A stretch of 64,000 nucleotides of DNA from Arthrobacter sp. CAU 1506. GTDB lineage: Bacteria; Actinomycetota; Actinomycetes; Actinomycetales; Micrococcaceae. The position numbers were made by a program, and so were the translations under genes. Below are positions 47,847 through 58,200 of this stretch, piece by piece. The DNA is taken from NCBI RefSeq assembly GCF_005047635.1, contig NZ_SUKC01000005.1, positions 1 to 64,000 on the forward strand. The letters are read 5' to 3'. Under the pieces are notes generated by a model. It was not told the DNA's origin. It ran no database searches and saw only the letters and a program-made list of their open reading frames with translations. How positions within the stretch are numbered: position 1 is the stretch's first letter; the number at the start of each line of letters is the position of its first letter.

Positions 47847-48842
47847 TCAGAGCCACTTGTTGCGTCTGAAGAACCAATAGAGTGCCAAGGCGGTCAGGAC
47901 CATGAGGACCAGCGCAAAGGGATAGCCCAGAGGCCAGTGCAGCTCGGGCATCGCGGTGAAGTTCATTCCATAGATTGCGGCCACCAGGGTCGGAGCGAAG
48001 AGTATCGCTGCCCACGACGAAATCCGCTTGACCTGCTCGTTTTGGGCGACGCTGGTCTCCGTGAGTTTCTGGGCCTGCAGCGTCGAACTCAGGCTCAAGG
48101 CATTCTGCAGGACAGCACGGAAGGCATTAACCCGCTCGTTCAGCCGGATCACGTGGTCCTGGACATCGCGCAGGCCCCGGGCCACTTCCAGGTCCGGGGC
48201 CTGGTCCTCCCGGCCGCGGTGCAGGATGGAAATAATGTCCTCCAGCGGCTGCAGGGCCCGTTGGAACTCGATGACTTCGCGGAGCAGCTCGTAGATGCGC
48301 CGCGAAACGTTCGGATCGCCGCCGAAGAGCTGGTCCTCGATTTCGTCGACATCGTTCTCCAGACCGAGCACCACCGGTTCGTACTCATCCACGACCTGGT
48401 CCAGGACCGCGTAGAGCGCCGCGGGCGGGCCTGCCGCGAGCAGATCCGGCGCAGCTTCCATCCGGTGCCGCACGCGCGACAGATCCGGCGACTCGGCATG
48501 CCTGACGGTGATCAGGAAATTTTGGCCCATGAAGGTGTGCAGTTCACCGAACTCCACCTTCTCCGTCTCGTCAATGTAGCGCGCGGGCCGGAGCACGGTG
48601 AACAGGGTGCCGCCGTATCGTTCCAGTTTGGCGCGTTGGTGGCCCCGCAGGGCGTCTTCCACAGCCAGATAGTGCAGATCGAACTCGGCCGCCACGGTGG
48701 CCAGTTCGGGCTCGCTGGGCCGGTAGAGGCCGATCCAGGCCATGCCCCCGTACCGGTGCAGTTCGCTAAACGTCTGCTCCAGGTTCTTCGGGGTGGAGGC
48801 ACGTACGCCGTCGACGTAGATCCCGTTATCTACCAGCACCAC
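47847..48842 (-). CDS. corA: CorA family magnesium/divalent-metal transporter
   Basis: 331 residues. A long acidic and helical cytoplasmic part, then two C-terminal membrane helices with the CorA selectivity motif GMN in AAIYGMNFTAMPELHWPLGY. This single GMN-type pore is diagnostic of CorA. It ends YWFFRRNKWL. Transport of Mg2+ is the usual function; Co2+ or Ni2+ are possible. crgA lies just upstream on the same strand with three bases between. Confidence 0.94.
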   Translation of the reverse strand: MVLVDNGIYVDGVRASTPKNLEQTFSELHRYGGMAWIGLYRPSEPELATVAAEFDLHYLAVEDALRGHQRAKLERYGGTLFTVLRPARYIDETEKVEFGELHTFMGQNFLITVRHAESPDLSRVRHRMEAAPDLLAAGPPAALYAVLDQVVDEYEPVVLGLENDVDEIEDQLFGGDPNVSRRIYELLREVIEFQRALQPLEDIISILHRGREDQAPDLEVARGLRDVQDHVIRLNERVNAFRAVLQNALSLSSTLQAQKLTETSVAQNEQVKRISSWAAILFAPTLVAAIYGMNFTAMPELHWPLGYPFALVLMVLTALALYWFFRRNKWL

Positions 48843-48845
48843 TGC

Positions 48846-49097
48846 CTACGAACGCCACCTGGTGGTCATCAGGAACCCGGCGATGGCGATGCCGAAGCCA
48901 ATCATGATGTTCCACGAACCTGCTGCCGCCAGCGGCCAGGCTCCCTGCGTGATGTAGAAGACGATGATCCACAGCAGGCCCACGATCATCAGACCGAACA
49001 TGACCGGCTTGAACCAGGCGGCATTGGGCTCGTTGCCCTTGGCAGTCAACTCTTCGGGACGCCGTTCGGTCCTCTTGCGGCGCTTCGACTCGGGCAC
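48846..49097 (-). CDS. crgA: Cell division protein CrgA
   Basis: 83 residues, the standard length. A charged N-terminus (PESKRRKRTERRPEELTAKG) then NAAWFKPVMFGLMIVGLLWI and a second helix (NIMIGFGIAIAGFLMTTRW), the two-helix CrgA layout. Known role: an actinobacterial divisome and septal factor that contacts FtsZ, FtsQ and PBPs. It lies close to the pkn/pbpA cluster as in other actinobacteria, and directly upstream of corA. Confidence 0.95.
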   Translation of the reverse strand: MPESKRRKRTERRPEELTAKGNEPNAAWFKPVMFGLMIVGLLWIIVFYITQGAWPLAAAGSWNIMIGFGIAIAGFLMTTRWRS

Positions 49098-49361
49098 AGA
49101 TCCTCCGGTGCAACAGGGGCGGTTGGCTTGATGGGACCGGGCTGCGTCTCCTCACGAGTCCGCCGCCGTCGGGCCGTCTAACTGTTTAGTCTAGCCAATG
49201 TGTGTGACGTTCGCCGCCGCGCATTTGCCCGGACCGCGGCCGCGGGCAGATCATAGTGGAGTGCCGCCGTTTGACGCAGGGCTCGCCGTTTTCCGGATCG
49301 GGGCTTGCTGACGGCACACCAGCATTCCATCCCCCAACTCCACGATTGGCACGATCGTCAC

Positions 49362-50006
49362 ATGAGCACCTCCCCGCGCATCCTCGTCATCGACAACTAC
49401 GACAGTTTTGTCTATACCTTGGTTGCCTACCTGCAGCAGCTGGGCGCGGAAACAACCGTGGTGCGGAACGACGACCTCACGTTGGAGGAGGCGGTGGAAC
49501 TGGCCCGGGCCCGCGACGGTGTCTTGGTCTCCCCCGGGCCCGGGACGCCGGCGGAGGCCGGCATCTGCATTGAGCTGATCCGCTGGTGCGGGCGGGAGGC
49601 AAAGCCGATGTTCGGAGTCTGCCTGGGCCACCAGGCGTTGGCTGAAGCCTACGGTGCCACCGTGACCCACGCCCCCGAACTGATGCACGGCAAGACCTCC
49701 GACGTCACCCACCGCAACCAGGACGCCTTCGAAGGTGTGCCGAACCCGTTCACCGCCACCCGCTACCATTCCCTGGCAGCCGTGCGAAGCACCATCCCGG
49801 ACGAGCTCGAAATTACCGCGGAGACCGACAGCGGAGTGGTCATGGGTCTTGCCCACCGGAGCGCCCCCTTGTGGGGCGTGCAGTTCCATCCCGAATCGGT
49901 GTTGACCGAAGGCGGCTACCTGATGCTGGGGAACTGGCTGGAATCGCTGGGTGCAGAGGGAACCGCTGAACGTGCTGCCACGCTCAGCCCGCTGATTTCC
50001 CACTGA
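49362..50006 (+). CDS. pabA: Glutamine amidotransferase component (PabA/TrpG type)
   Basis: 214 residues from ATG 49362 (STSPRILVIDNYDSFVYTLV). The class I amidotransferase triad is present: Cys in MFGVCLGHQALAEAYG, and His/Glu in WGVQFHPESVL. Such a subunit supplies ammonia to aminodeoxychorismate synthase or anthranilate synthase. Its partner (pabB or trpE) is not in the window. The context (divergent from crgA, next to pknB) fits the gene annotated trpG/pabA in mycobacteria (Rv0013). Folate or tryptophan role cannot be separated. Confidence 0.9.
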   Translation: MSTSPRILVIDNYDSFVYTLVAYLQQLGAETTVVRNDDLTLEEAVELARARDGVLVSPGPGTPAEAGICIELIRWCGREAKPMFGVCLGHQALAEAYGATVTHAPELMHGKTSDVTHRNQDAFEGVPNPFTATRYHSLAAVRSTIPDELEITAETDSGVVMGLAHRSAPLWGVQFHPESVLTEGGYLMLGNWLESLGAEGTAERAATLSPLISH

Positions 50007-50014
50007 CACAGCCT

Positions 50015-50048
50015 GCCCGACGCGTTGCGCAGTGCCAACGCGCCGGGC
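50015..50048. terminator. Terminator between pabA and pknB
   Basis: 13-bp stem with one mismatch (50015-50027 and 50036-50048) between convergent genes. Confidence 0.7.
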
Positions 50049-50078
50049 AGGGCGAAGGGCAACCTCGGCCCTGAGGGG

Positions 50079-52001
50079 TTAGCCGTCGCCGTCGCGGCCG
50101 TTCCCATTGCCTGAATTGTCGCCGTCCCCGCTGTTTCCGTCCCCGCTGTTGCCGCGGTCATTGCCCTCGTCCGATTCCTCATCGGGGTCCGGTTCCGGTG
50201 ACGCAGGCTCAACCGCGACGGTCAGGACAATCTCGGTGCCCTGTTCGACGTTGGTTCCCGCTTTGACGCTCTGTCCGACGACGGTGCCCGCCTTGACGAC
50301 TTCGTTCTCGACCTCTTCCACCCGGTACGGCAGCGCAACCGCGGCATCGTCGAGCATGGCGCCGGCGTCCTCGACGGTTTCGTCCACCATGTTGGGAACG
50401 CTGACCAATCCGTTCGAAACGATCAGGTCCACGGTGGAGCCCTGCTTCACCTTCTTGCCCGGAGCGGGTTCCGTGGTGACCACGTTGCCGCGCGGAAGCG
50501 TGGCACTGTTTGCCGGCGAGCTGTCCCCAGGCGTCAGGCCCAATTGCCGGAGCTTGTCGCGGACTTCGGCTTCCGTACGGCCGGCCAGATTGTCCGGGAT
50601 GGTGGCAAATTCACGACCCTGGGAGATGTAGACCGTCACCTGGCTGCCCGGTTCCACCTGCTCGCCGACTCCGGGGTCGGTGCGGGTCACCATGTCTTCC
50701 TCGACCTCGTCGCTGAACTCCTGTTCCACGCGGGGCCTGAGGCCGGCCTCCCAGATGGCATTGGTGGCCTCATTCTGGTCCAGCTCTGCAACCGCAGGAA
50801 CGGCAACGGTGTCCGGGGTGGCGTTCTGCACCAGCACGTTGTACAGGTAGTAGCCGCCGCCCAGCAGCACCAGCAGGAGAGCGATCACCAGCGTCACGGT
50901 CCAGGCCCGGCGCCTTGCCCGGCGTTCGGGTTCGATGTCGTGTTCGCTGCCTACGGCCAGCGCAGTGGGCATCTGCTCACGGTCGTAGGCGGCCGTGTGG
51001 GGGCCGGCGTCTTCCTCGGCTGTGTCATCATCCGTGGCCGGCAGCGCAGAGGTCTGCTCAGACACCGCCTGCGCCTGCTGGGTGATCAGTTCCGTGGCGG
51101 CGGCCTGCACCGGAAACGCTTCCGTGGCAGGAGCGGCCGGCGCGTGCAGTTCGCCGTTTGACGCCGCACGCAGCGCTTCGGCAAATGCTGCGGCCGTTTG
51201 GAATCGGTCGGCTTTGTCCTTTTGGAGGGCATGTTCCAGCACGGAATCCAGCGCCGGGGTCACCGCCGGGTTGAAGCGGCTGGCTGGTTCGGGCAGTTCG
51301 CGGACGTGCTGGTAGGCCACCGAGACCGGGCTGTCGCCGATAAACGGCGGCCGGCCGGCCAGCATTTCGTAGAGCAGGCAGCCAGCCGAATACAGATCGC
51401 TCCGGGCGTCGACGGTTTCGCCACGGGCCTGCTCGGGGGACAGATACTGGGCGGTCCCCAGGACCGCTTGGGTCTGCGTCATTGTCGCCGCCGAATCGGC
51501 CAGCGCACGCGCGATGCCGAAGTCCATCACCTTGACGCTTCCGTCCGGCGTGACCATGACATTGGCCGGCTTGATGTCCCGGTGCACAATGCCCGAGCGG
51601 TGGCTGTATTCGAGCGCGGCCAGAATGCCCAGGGTGTGGCCGATGGAGTCGTCGATGCCCAGCTCGTGGCCCTTGATGAACTCGCGCAGCGTCCTGCCTT
51701 GGACGTACTCCATCACGATGAAGGGGACCTTGACGTCGTGCGCCGCTCCCCCGGGCATATCCATGTCGCCGGTGTCGTAGACGGCAACAATCGCCGGGTG
51801 GTTCAGCCCGGCTACGGCCTGGGCTTCTCGCCGGAAGCGGGACTGCAACATCGGGTCGCGGGCAAGATCGGCGCGCAGTTGCTTGATCGCCACAGAGCGG
51901 CCCAAGCGGATGTCGCGGCCCAACAGCACGTCGGCCATGCCGCCGCGTCCGATGAGTTCGCCAACCTCGTAGCGGCCAGCCAGAATGCGTGGCGAGTCCA
52001 C
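50079..52001 (-). CDS. pknB: Ser/Thr protein kinase PknB with three PASTA domains
   Basis: Start assigned to the GTG at 51999-52001 (VDSPRILAGRYEVG), which has GGAAGGAAG upstream; an ATG six codons earlier (52017-52019) has no good site. About 640 residues. Kinase: GRGGMADV loop, Lys about 40 in VAIKQLR, HRD about 140, DFG about 160. One membrane helix (TVTLVIALLLVLLGGGYYLY) near 370, then three extracellular PASTA domains of about 65 residues (VPAVAELDQNEATNAIWEAG; TIPDNLAGRTEAEVRDKLRQ; SVPNMVDETVEDAGAMLDD). Known: senses peptidoglycan fragments/lipid II and phosphorylates CwlM, FhaA, MviN. A Gly/Asn/Asp-rich tail ends the protein. Confidence 0.93.
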   Translation of the reverse strand: MDSPRILAGRYEVGELIGRGGMADVLLGRDIRLGRSVAIKQLRADLARDPMLQSRFRREAQAVAGLNHPAIVAVYDTGDMDMPGGAAHDVKVPFIVMEYVQGRTLREFIKGHELGIDDSIGHTLGILAALEYSHRSGIVHRDIKPANVMVTPDGSVKVMDFGIARALADSAATMTQTQAVLGTAQYLSPEQARGETVDARSDLYSAGCLLYEMLAGRPPFIGDSPVSVAYQHVRELPEPASRFNPAVTPALDSVLEHALQKDKADRFQTAAAFAEALRAASNGELHAPAAPATEAFPVQAAATELITQQAQAVSEQTSALPATDDDTAEEDAGPHTAAYDREQMPTALAVGSEHDIEPERRARRRAWTVTLVIALLLVLLGGGYYLYNVLVQNATPDTVAVPAVAELDQNEATNAIWEAGLRPRVEQEFSDEVEEDMVTRTDPGVGEQVEPGSQVTVYISQGREFATIPDNLAGRTEAEVRDKLRQLGLTPGDSSPANSATLPRGNVVTTEPAPGKKVKQGSTVDLIVSNGLVSVPNMVDETVEDAGAMLDDAAVALPYRVEEVENEVVKAGTVVGQSVKAGTNVEQGTEIVLTVAVEPASPEPDPDEESDEGNDRGNSGDGNSGDGDNSGNGNGRDGDG

Positions 52002-52038
52002 TGGTTGTCTTCCTTCCATCAAACCGACCGGGATCCGA

Positions 52039-53805
52039 TCACGGCTTGCCGTCCTGATCAGTGCCCTTCGTCGGCGGAGCCTTTGCCGCCGGGGTCTCGG
52101 TCTGGGTCGGTTCGGGGGTTTCTTGTTCCTCGGGCCCGCTGGAAACCACGTAGCTGACAGTGGATCCTGCCGGCACATCGCCGCTGGAGGGAGACAGGCT
52201 GAGGACGGTCCCGGCGGGCTGATCGCTGGGTTCCTCCCCGGCTGACTGCGGGACCAGGCCAAGGCCGATCAAGGCCTCACGCACCTGCTGCTCGGACTGA
52301 CCGGCCAGCCCATTGGGAATGGTCACGGTCCCAGGACCGGTGGAATAGGTGACCGTGATCGCTTTGCCGACTTCCACGGGGCCGGTCGGCGAGATATCGA
52401 TGACGGTGTTTTCGGATTCGTTGCTCTCCACCGGGTCCGGGACTACCTGGTACCCCATGTTTTCGAGCTCGGAGCGGACCTGGCTGAACTGCCGGCCCAA
52501 GAACGCATTGGCTGAGATTTGGTTGGTCTCCACCGCCTCCGTGGTGCTTGGCTCCGCGCTCTGCGTCTCTCTGGGCGTAGCGGACGTAGTCTTCGCCGTA
52601 GACCGCGTTGCCGAACTGGTGGCGGACGTGGACGACTCGGTTCCACCGGTGGGGGTCAACATGGGAAGCAGAATCGCTCCGGCCACCGCGAAGAGGACCA
52701 GCAGGATCAAACCGATCAGCGGCCAGGTCCACGGGCTGCGCTTCTTCTGCTGCCGGCGCGGAGCCTCCTCCGGTTCGTCGCTGTCCAGATCCTCGTCGGT
52801 CCAGTTCCGTTCGGCGCCAAGGCCGGCAGCTCCGGCCCCGGCGACGGCCGGCAGCTGGGAGGTTCCGGCGCTGACCGCACGGGTAGGAGCCGTTCCGGTG
52901 GTGGGCACCGGGGCAGTCATCACTCCGGTGCTGTCATCGCCCTCGAACAGCAGCATGCCGGGAACCGCGGCTTCAGCGGCGCGGATGTCACCGGCGCGGA
53001 TGGCGTCGGCTGCCTCCGCGAGCTTCTCGGCGGTGGCGGGACGGTCGGCCGGGTCCTTGGCCAGCATCGACATCAGCAAGGCCCGGATGGGCCGCGGAAG
53101 AGACTCCGGCAGCGGCGGAGGGGTGTCGTTGACCTGGGCCAGGGCGATGGCGATCTGCGACTCGCCGGAGAAGGGCCGGGATCCGGAGAGGCACTCGTAA
53201 CCGATTACACCCAGCGAATAGATATCGCTCTGTCCGGTGGCGGTCTGTCCCGTTGCCTGTTCAGGGGCCAGGTACTGGGCGGTGCCCATGACCTGTCCGG
53301 TAGCCGTCAGCGGAACCTGGTCTGCCAGTCGGGCGATGCCGAAGTCGGTGATCTTCACCCGTCCTTCGGGCGTGATCAGCAGGTTGCCCGGCTTGACGTC
53401 GCGGTGTACCAGTCCCTGTGCGTGGGCGACGGCCAGCGCCTTGGCGGTCTGGGTGATGATCGAGAGCGTCCGGTCCGGGGACAGCACCCGCTCGCGCTCG
53501 ATGATGGCCGAGAGCGGATGGCCGGGGACCAGTTCCATCACCAGGTAGGCGGAGCCAGCCTCTTCGCCGTAATCGAAAACGTTGGCAATGCCGATGTGGT
53601 TCAGCAGCGCCGTGTGCCGGGCCTCGGCGCGGAAGCGGTTGAGGAAGCCCGGATCGCCGGTGTACTCCTCCTTGAGGATTTTGATGGCGACGATGCGGCC
53701 GAGGACCTGGTCCTGCGCCTTCCAGACCTCACCCATGCCGCCGATGGCGATACGTTCAGTGAGCTGGTACCTGCCGCCTAATGTGATACCCGAGGTAGGT
53801 CTCAC
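52039..53805 (-). CDS. pknA: Ser/Thr protein kinase PknA with two PASTA-like domains
   Basis: 588 residues. Kinase core: [12 protein letters not shown], Lys42, HRD 134-136, DFG 154-156. A linker rich in Ala, Thr and acidic residues leads to one membrane helix (about 361-383), then a Ser/Thr-rich stalk and two PASTA-type modules ([40 protein letters not shown]). M. tuberculosis PknA lacks PASTA domains, so this protein could sense extracellular wall ligands on its own. The start overlaps the pbpA stop by four bases. Confidence 0.92.
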   Translation of the reverse strand: MRPTSGITLGGRYQLTERIAIGGMGEVWKAQDQVLGRIVAIKILKEEYTGDPGFLNRFRAEARHTALLNHIGIANVFDYGEEAGSAYLVMELVPGHPLSAIIERERVLSPDRTLSIITQTAKALAVAHAQGLVHRDVKPGNLLITPEGRVKITDFGIARLADQVPLTATGQVMGTAQYLAPEQATGQTATGQSDIYSLGVIGYECLSGSRPFSGESQIAIALAQVNDTPPPLPESLPRPIRALLMSMLAKDPADRPATAEKLAEAADAIRAGDIRAAEAAVPGMLLFEGDDSTGVMTAPVPTTGTAPTRAVSAGTSQLPAVAGAGAAGLGAERNWTDEDLDSDEPEEAPRRQQKKRSPWTWPLIGLILLVLFAVAGAILLPMLTPTGGTESSTSATSSATRSTAKTTSATPRETQSAEPSTTEAVETNQISANAFLGRQFSQVRSELENMGYQVVPDPVESNESENTVIDISPTGPVEVGKAITVTYSTGPGTVTIPNGLAGQSEQQVREALIGLGLVPQSAGEEPSDQPAGTVLSLSPSSGDVPAGSTVSYVVSSGPEEQETPEPTQTETPAAKAPPTKGTDQDGKP

Positions 53806-55250
53806 TTATTTAACACCGCCTCTAGGAGTTGCTTAGCACTTGAACTTGCGAGAGAAGAACCGGTCGCCACGTCGACGTCTTCGAAGACCACTGATACGAC
53901 AGCTTGGGGGTCGTCCGCGGGCGCGAACCCGGTGAACCAGGAGTTGTTGCCTTCTTCGCCGGCCATCAGTTCCGCCGTGCCGGTCTTGCCGGCCACTTCG
54001 ACGCCCGGGATAGCCGCCCGCCCGCCGATTCCACGGTCCACCACGTTGACCATCCAGTCCTGGATCAGCTTGGCATTGTCAGCGGAAAGGGAACGCTGAA
54101 GTTCCTCGGGCTTTGGGCTGTCCATGACCCGAAGATCGGGCGCCCGCACCGTGCGGACCAGGTTCGGCTTCATCAGCACGCCGTCATTGGCAATGGCGGC
54201 GGACGTCATCGCCACCTGCAGCGGCGTGACGCGGACGTCGTACTGGCCGATGGCCGACTGGGCGAGCAGGTCATCGCTCATGCCGGTGGGGAACCGGCTG
54301 GCAGTGACGTGGGTGGGGATCTGGTAGGACTCGCCATAGCCGAACTTGGCCGTCTGTTCTGCGATCGCGTCTTCACCCAAGTCCATCGCGATTTGGGCGA
54401 AGGGCGTGTTGCAGGACTGCTCCAGGGCAAAGGAGAAGTCGGCGGTAGTCCGGGCGGCACAGCCGCCGTTGACGTAGTTCGGCAACTCGACGTTGGTGCC
54501 CGGCAGTTTCAGGGTCGGAGGATTCTCCAGCTCGCTGTCGGCGTCGTACTTACCGGACTCCAGCGCGGCGGCTGCTACCACCAGCTTGAAGACGGACCCT
54601 GGGGCCAGCAGGCTTTCGTTGGCGGCGTTGATGAACGGCGACAGGCCAGGCACTTCCTCCAGCCCTGCCATGTTCTCCGTGACCTTTTCGGTATTGTGCC
54701 CGGCGACCTCGTTCGGATCGAAGCTGGGTTTGGACACCATGGCCAGGATGTTGCCGGTGTCGGGCTCCATCACGACGATCGAGCCTTTCACGCCCTCGGG
54801 CATCAGGTCCCAGGCTAGCTGCTGCAGCTCGGCGTCCAAGGTCAGCTCCACCGAGGCGCCTTCAACCTGGCCGCCGGAAAACATCTGCACGATCTGTTCG
54901 TAGAAGAACTCGTCGCCGGACCCGGAGAGCTGGGCGTTCATTGCCGACTCCATCTGGGTGGAGCCGTAAACCAGTGAGTAGAACCCGGTGATCGGCGCAT
55001 ACAGTTCGGGTTCGTTGTAGACCCGCTGGTAGGCGAACTCGTCGTCTGACGGCACCGACTCGGCGATGGGATCGCCGTCCACCAGGATGGCGCCGCGGTT
55101 CTTATCGAAGTCCTTGTAGATGGTCCGGCTGTTCCAGGGGTTGGCGTTGAGGTTCTCGGCCTCGAAAAACTGCACCACCGTGAGCGATCCGAAGAGCAGT
55201 GCGAACATCGCGAGGGCGACGATCCAAGTGTTGCGGATGGCCTGGTTCAT
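53802..55250 (-). CDS. pbpA: Class B penicillin-binding protein PbpA
   Basis: 482 residues. One N-terminal membrane anchor ([20 protein letters not shown]), then the dimerisation part, then transpeptidase motifs SVFK (about 219-222), SCN (about 279-281) and KTGTAE (about 422-427). It cross-links peptidoglycan at the cell surface with a glycosyltransferase partner, probably the RodA/FtsW protein of the gene it overlaps by four bases. Known target of PknB in mycobacteria. Confidence 0.95.
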   Translation of the reverse strand: MNQAIRNTWIVALAMFALLFGSLTVVQFFEAENLNANPWNSRTIYKDFDKNRGAILVDGDPIAESVPSDDEFAYQRVYNEPELYAPITGFYSLVYGSTQMESAMNAQLSGSGDEFFYEQIVQMFSGGQVEGASVELTLDAELQQLAWDLMPEGVKGSIVVMEPDTGNILAMVSKPSFDPNEVAGHNTEKVTENMAGLEEVPGLSPFINAANESLLAPGSVFKLVVAAAALESGKYDADSELENPPTLKLPGTNVELPNYVNGGCAARTTADFSFALEQSCNTPFAQIAMDLGEDAIAEQTAKFGYGESYQIPTHVTASRFPTGMSDDLLAQSAIGQYDVRVTPLQVAMTSAAIANDGVLMKPNLVRTVRAPDLRVMDSPKPEELQRSLSADNAKLIQDWMVNVVDRGIGGRAAIPGVEVAGKTGTAELMAGEEGNNSWFTGFAPADDPQAVVSVVFEDVDVATGSSLASSSAKQLLEAVLNK

Positions 55251-56665
55251 GGCTGGATCACCTCCGTGGATCCGGTGTTCCGTTCATCGGTCTTGCTGCG
55301 GCGCCGCGGCCGGTCGCCCGGGGGACGGCTCTCGGTTGCCGGGCCGGTCACGGTGGGGCGACGCGCCGCGTCGGAAATGAGCAGCAGCAGCGCAACAATC
55401 AGCCAGTTGGCCAGCAGCGACGAGCCGCCCGCGGCCAGGAAGGGTGTGGTCAGGCCGGTCAGCGGGATCAGCCGGGTGACGCCGCCGATCACCACGAAGC
55501 ACTGCAGCGCCAGGGTGAAGGAAAGCCCCGTAGCCAGCAGCTTGCCAAAGGCATCCCGGCTGCCCAGGGCCGCCCGGATGCCGCGGCTGACCAAGAGCAC
55601 GTAGAGCATCACAATGGCGGACAGGCCGATCAGCCCGAGTTCTTCGCCGAGTGCAGCAATGATCATGTCGCTGTTGGCGAACGTCACCAGGTCCGGCCGG
55701 CCCTGGCCGAGGCCTGTACCGGTGAGCGCGCCGCTGGCCAGCCCGAACAGGCCCTGGACAATCTGGTGGCTGCCGCCGATCGCGTTGTAGACCTCCGGAT
55801 CGAAGGCCTTGATCCACCCGTTGATGCGGTTGGTGACATGCGGAAAGAGCTGGAAAGCCACAAAGCCGCCCACGGCGATCATGAGCAGGCCGATGATGAC
55901 CCAGCTGACCCGGCTGGTGGCCACGTAGATCATCGCCATGAACAGGCCGAAGAACAGGATCGAGGAGCCGAGGTCGCGCTGGAAGACCAGCACGCCGATG
56001 CTCACCAGCCAGGCGGCAAGCATGGGCCCCATGTCCTGCCAGCGCGGCAGCTGGAGCGGACCGATCTTCCTCCCGGCGAGCAGGATGAGATCCCGGTTGG
56101 TGGATAAATAACCGGCAAAGAATATAGCGAGGGTGATCTTGGCGATTTCGCCAGGCTGGAAGGTGGCGAACCCCAGGTTGACCCAGATCCGGGCGCCGTT
56201 AACCTCCATGCCGACGAACGGTAGGAGCGGAAAAATCAGCAGGGCGGCACTGGCGATCAGCGAAAGGTAGGTGAAGCGGCGCAGCACGCGGTGGTCGCGC
56301 AGCAGCCAAATGACGGCCACGACGACGCCGATGGCGATGCCGGTCCAGAACAGCTGGCGGGTGGCCGCGGAGTCGCCGGTGGCGATGTCCAGCCGGTGGA
56401 TCATCGCCAACCCGATCCCGTTCAAAGCGGTCACGATCGGAAGTATTACCGGATCAGCATATTTTGCGCGCAGGCGCAGAACCACGTGGACCACAAGGAC
56501 AAGCACAATCAGGGTGATGCCCTGGGTGAAGAAATCGCTATCGAAGGCGCGGTCCTGGTCGAGCCCGACCAGCATATTGGCGCCGATGCCGACCACCAGG
56601 GCCAGCAGGAGCAGAAGCAATTCGGTGTTGCGCCGCGATCGGGGCGCCGTCTGGATGTTACTCAT
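55247..56665 (-). CDS. rodA: SEDS peptidoglycan glycosyltransferase (RodA/FtsW family)
   Basis: 472 residues with ten or more hydrophobic helices. SEDS hallmarks: NGARIWVNLGFATFQPGEIA (the conserved FQPxE loop) and QRDLGSSILFFGLFMAMIYV. Downstream, ALTGTGLGQGRPDLVTFANS and GEELGLIGL match the conserved G-x-G-x-G/Asp region and E. The polymerising partner of PbpA. It sits in the conserved pstP-rodA-pbpA order. Confidence 0.95.
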   Translation of the reverse strand: MSNIQTAPRSRRNTELLLLLLALVVGIGANMLVGLDQDRAFDSDFFTQGITLIVLVLVVHVVLRLRAKYADPVILPIVTALNGIGLAMIHRLDIATGDSAATRQLFWTGIAIGVVVAVIWLLRDHRVLRRFTYLSLIASAALLIFPLLPFVGMEVNGARIWVNLGFATFQPGEIAKITLAIFFAGYLSTNRDLILLAGRKIGPLQLPRWQDMGPMLAAWLVSIGVLVFQRDLGSSILFFGLFMAMIYVATSRVSWVIIGLLMIAVGGFVAFQLFPHVTNRINGWIKAFDPEVYNAIGGSHQIVQGLFGLASGALTGTGLGQGRPDLVTFANSDMIIAALGEELGLIGLSAIVMLYVLLVSRGIRAALGSRDAFGKLLATGLSFTLALQCFVVIGGVTRLIPLTGLTTPFLAAGGSSLLANWLIVALLLLISDAARRPTVTGPATESRPPGDRPRRRSKTDERNTGSTEVIQP

Positions 56666-56668
56666 GGC

Positions 56669-58198
56669 TTATCCACCTACGCATTCCGGCGGCAGGGCGG
56701 CTTCCGGGCTGGCAGCCGGGCTCGGCGTGGCCGAGCCGCTGGGCCGGTCCGTCGGCAGGGCACTGGGGCTGGGCCCTGGTTCGGGGCAGTTCCGCTGGCT
56801 GCTGATCCGCAATTGCTCCACGATTTGTTCGGCGTGGACCAGGTCCCTGGCGGAGATGCTCGAATTCAACCGCTGCTGCTGATAGACCGGCAGGCTCTCC
56901 AGCGGGATGTTGTAGACGGTGTCCACATGTGAGAGGTCGATCGGACCGAAGTTCTGCGAGACGCCGTTAAAGATGGCCACCCGGCCGTCGGACGCACCCA
57001 CGAAATACTGCGTTTGGGTCCACAGGTAGCCGAACCACAGGACGGCCACCAGCAGCAGTGACATCACGGTGAGGAACGCCGGGATCAGCCACGGCTTGCG
57101 GAGCGGTGCGGCGGCCTCCACCTCGGACGCGTCCGGTTCCTCCGGAGCCTTGTGGGTCAACAGCGCAGCGGCGCGTCGCTTGTTGGAGTGGGCTGTGACG
57201 ATCGGGATCTGTCCGGTTTCCGTGGCCAGCGCCGCGGCCCCCACCAGCACGTGCGGGCGTGTCCCGAGCTCGCGCCGGATGGCGTCGGCGCGGATTGCCT
57301 CGTGGGGTTCCGCGGGCGTCTCGGTGCCGGACACGCCTTCCGCGGTGCCGTCCGGAGACATGCCCGCAGCGGCCGCCGGCGCAGTGGCGGCGGGTGGGGC
57401 GCCGCCGTCCGCTGCCGCTGGCTCGAGCGGACGTTCCGCCGCCAGGTTCAGCGACGCGGTGTCAGCTGCTTCAGACGGCGCCTCGGCGACTTCGATCATC
57501 ACGATGGTCACGTTGTCCGGGGAACCGCCGTCGAGCGTGAGGTCCACCAGTTGGTCCACCGCGTCCTGCAGCGTGGCGGCGTTGCGCACCACCGACTCCA
57601 CCACCCGGTCCGGTACGACGGCGTTGAGCCCATCGGAGCAGAGCAGCCACTTCTCCCCCGGCTCGGCGCTGTGGCTGGCCAAGTCGAGTTCCGGGCTGGC
57701 ATCGACGTCGCCCAGAACCCGCATGAGCACGTTGCGGTGCGGATGGATTTCGGCTTCCTCCGGGCGGAGCCGGCCCTCGTCGATCAACCGCTGCACAAAG
57801 GTGTGGTCTACGCTGACCTGCTCGAAGATGCCGTTCTTCAGCCGGTAGGCACGGGAATCGCCGATGTGGGCGAACTCGAGCTTGTCGTCGTGCAGCAGCA
57901 GGGCGGTCACCGTGGTGCCCATGCCGGCCAGCTTGGGGTTGGTCTGCACCAGCTCGGAGAGGATGGAATTCGCGGTCTGGATCTCGTCGGCCAACACCGT
58001 GGCCGGATCCTGGTGGCCTGCGCGGTCCAGATGGACCAGGTCCAGCACGGTGGAGGCAGAGGCGACGTCACCGCCGGCGTGGCCGCCCATGCCGTCGGCG
58101 ACCACGGCAAGAAAACGGCCAGCGTAGGCGGAGTCGTCGTTCTTGGACCGCGTCATGCCCACGTCCGACCGCGCAGCATAGCGCAGAACCAGAGCCAC
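56669..58198 (-). CDS. pstP: Ser/Thr protein phosphatase PstP (PP2C family)
   Basis: 509 residues. PP2C motifs VADGMGGHAGGDVAS, LLCSDGLNAVVPDR and GGSPDNVTIVMIEV hold the metal-binding Asp residues. The catalytic part (about 1-235) is followed by a linker rich in Ala, Pro and Glu, a membrane helix (LIPAFLTVMSLLLVAVLWFG) and an extracellular part ending in Pro/Ser-rich sequence. Known role: removes phosphate from PknA/PknB and their substrates. Placed between rodA and fhaB. Confidence 0.95.
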   Translation of the reverse strand: MALVLRYAARSDVGMTRSKNDDSAYAGRFLAVVADGMGGHAGGDVASASTVLDLVHLDRAGHQDPATVLADEIQTANSILSELVQTNPKLAGMGTTVTALLLHDDKLEFAHIGDSRAYRLKNGIFEQVSVDHTFVQRLIDEGRLRPEEAEIHPHRNVLMRVLGDVDASPELDLASHSAEPGEKWLLCSDGLNAVVPDRVVESVVRNAATLQDAVDQLVDLTLDGGSPDNVTIVMIEVAEAPSEAADTASLNLAAERPLEPAAADGGAPPAATAPAAAAGMSPDGTAEGVSGTETPAEPHEAIRADAIRRELGTRPHVLVGAAALATETGQIPIVTAHSNKRRAAALLTHKAPEEPDASEVEAAAPLRKPWLIPAFLTVMSLLLVAVLWFGYLWTQTQYFVGASDGRVAIFNGVSQNFGPIDLSHVDTVYNIPLESLPVYQQQRLNSSISARDLVHAEQIVEQLRISSQRNCPEPGPSPSALPTDRPSGSATPSPAASPEAALPPECVGG

Positions 58199-58200
58199 GG

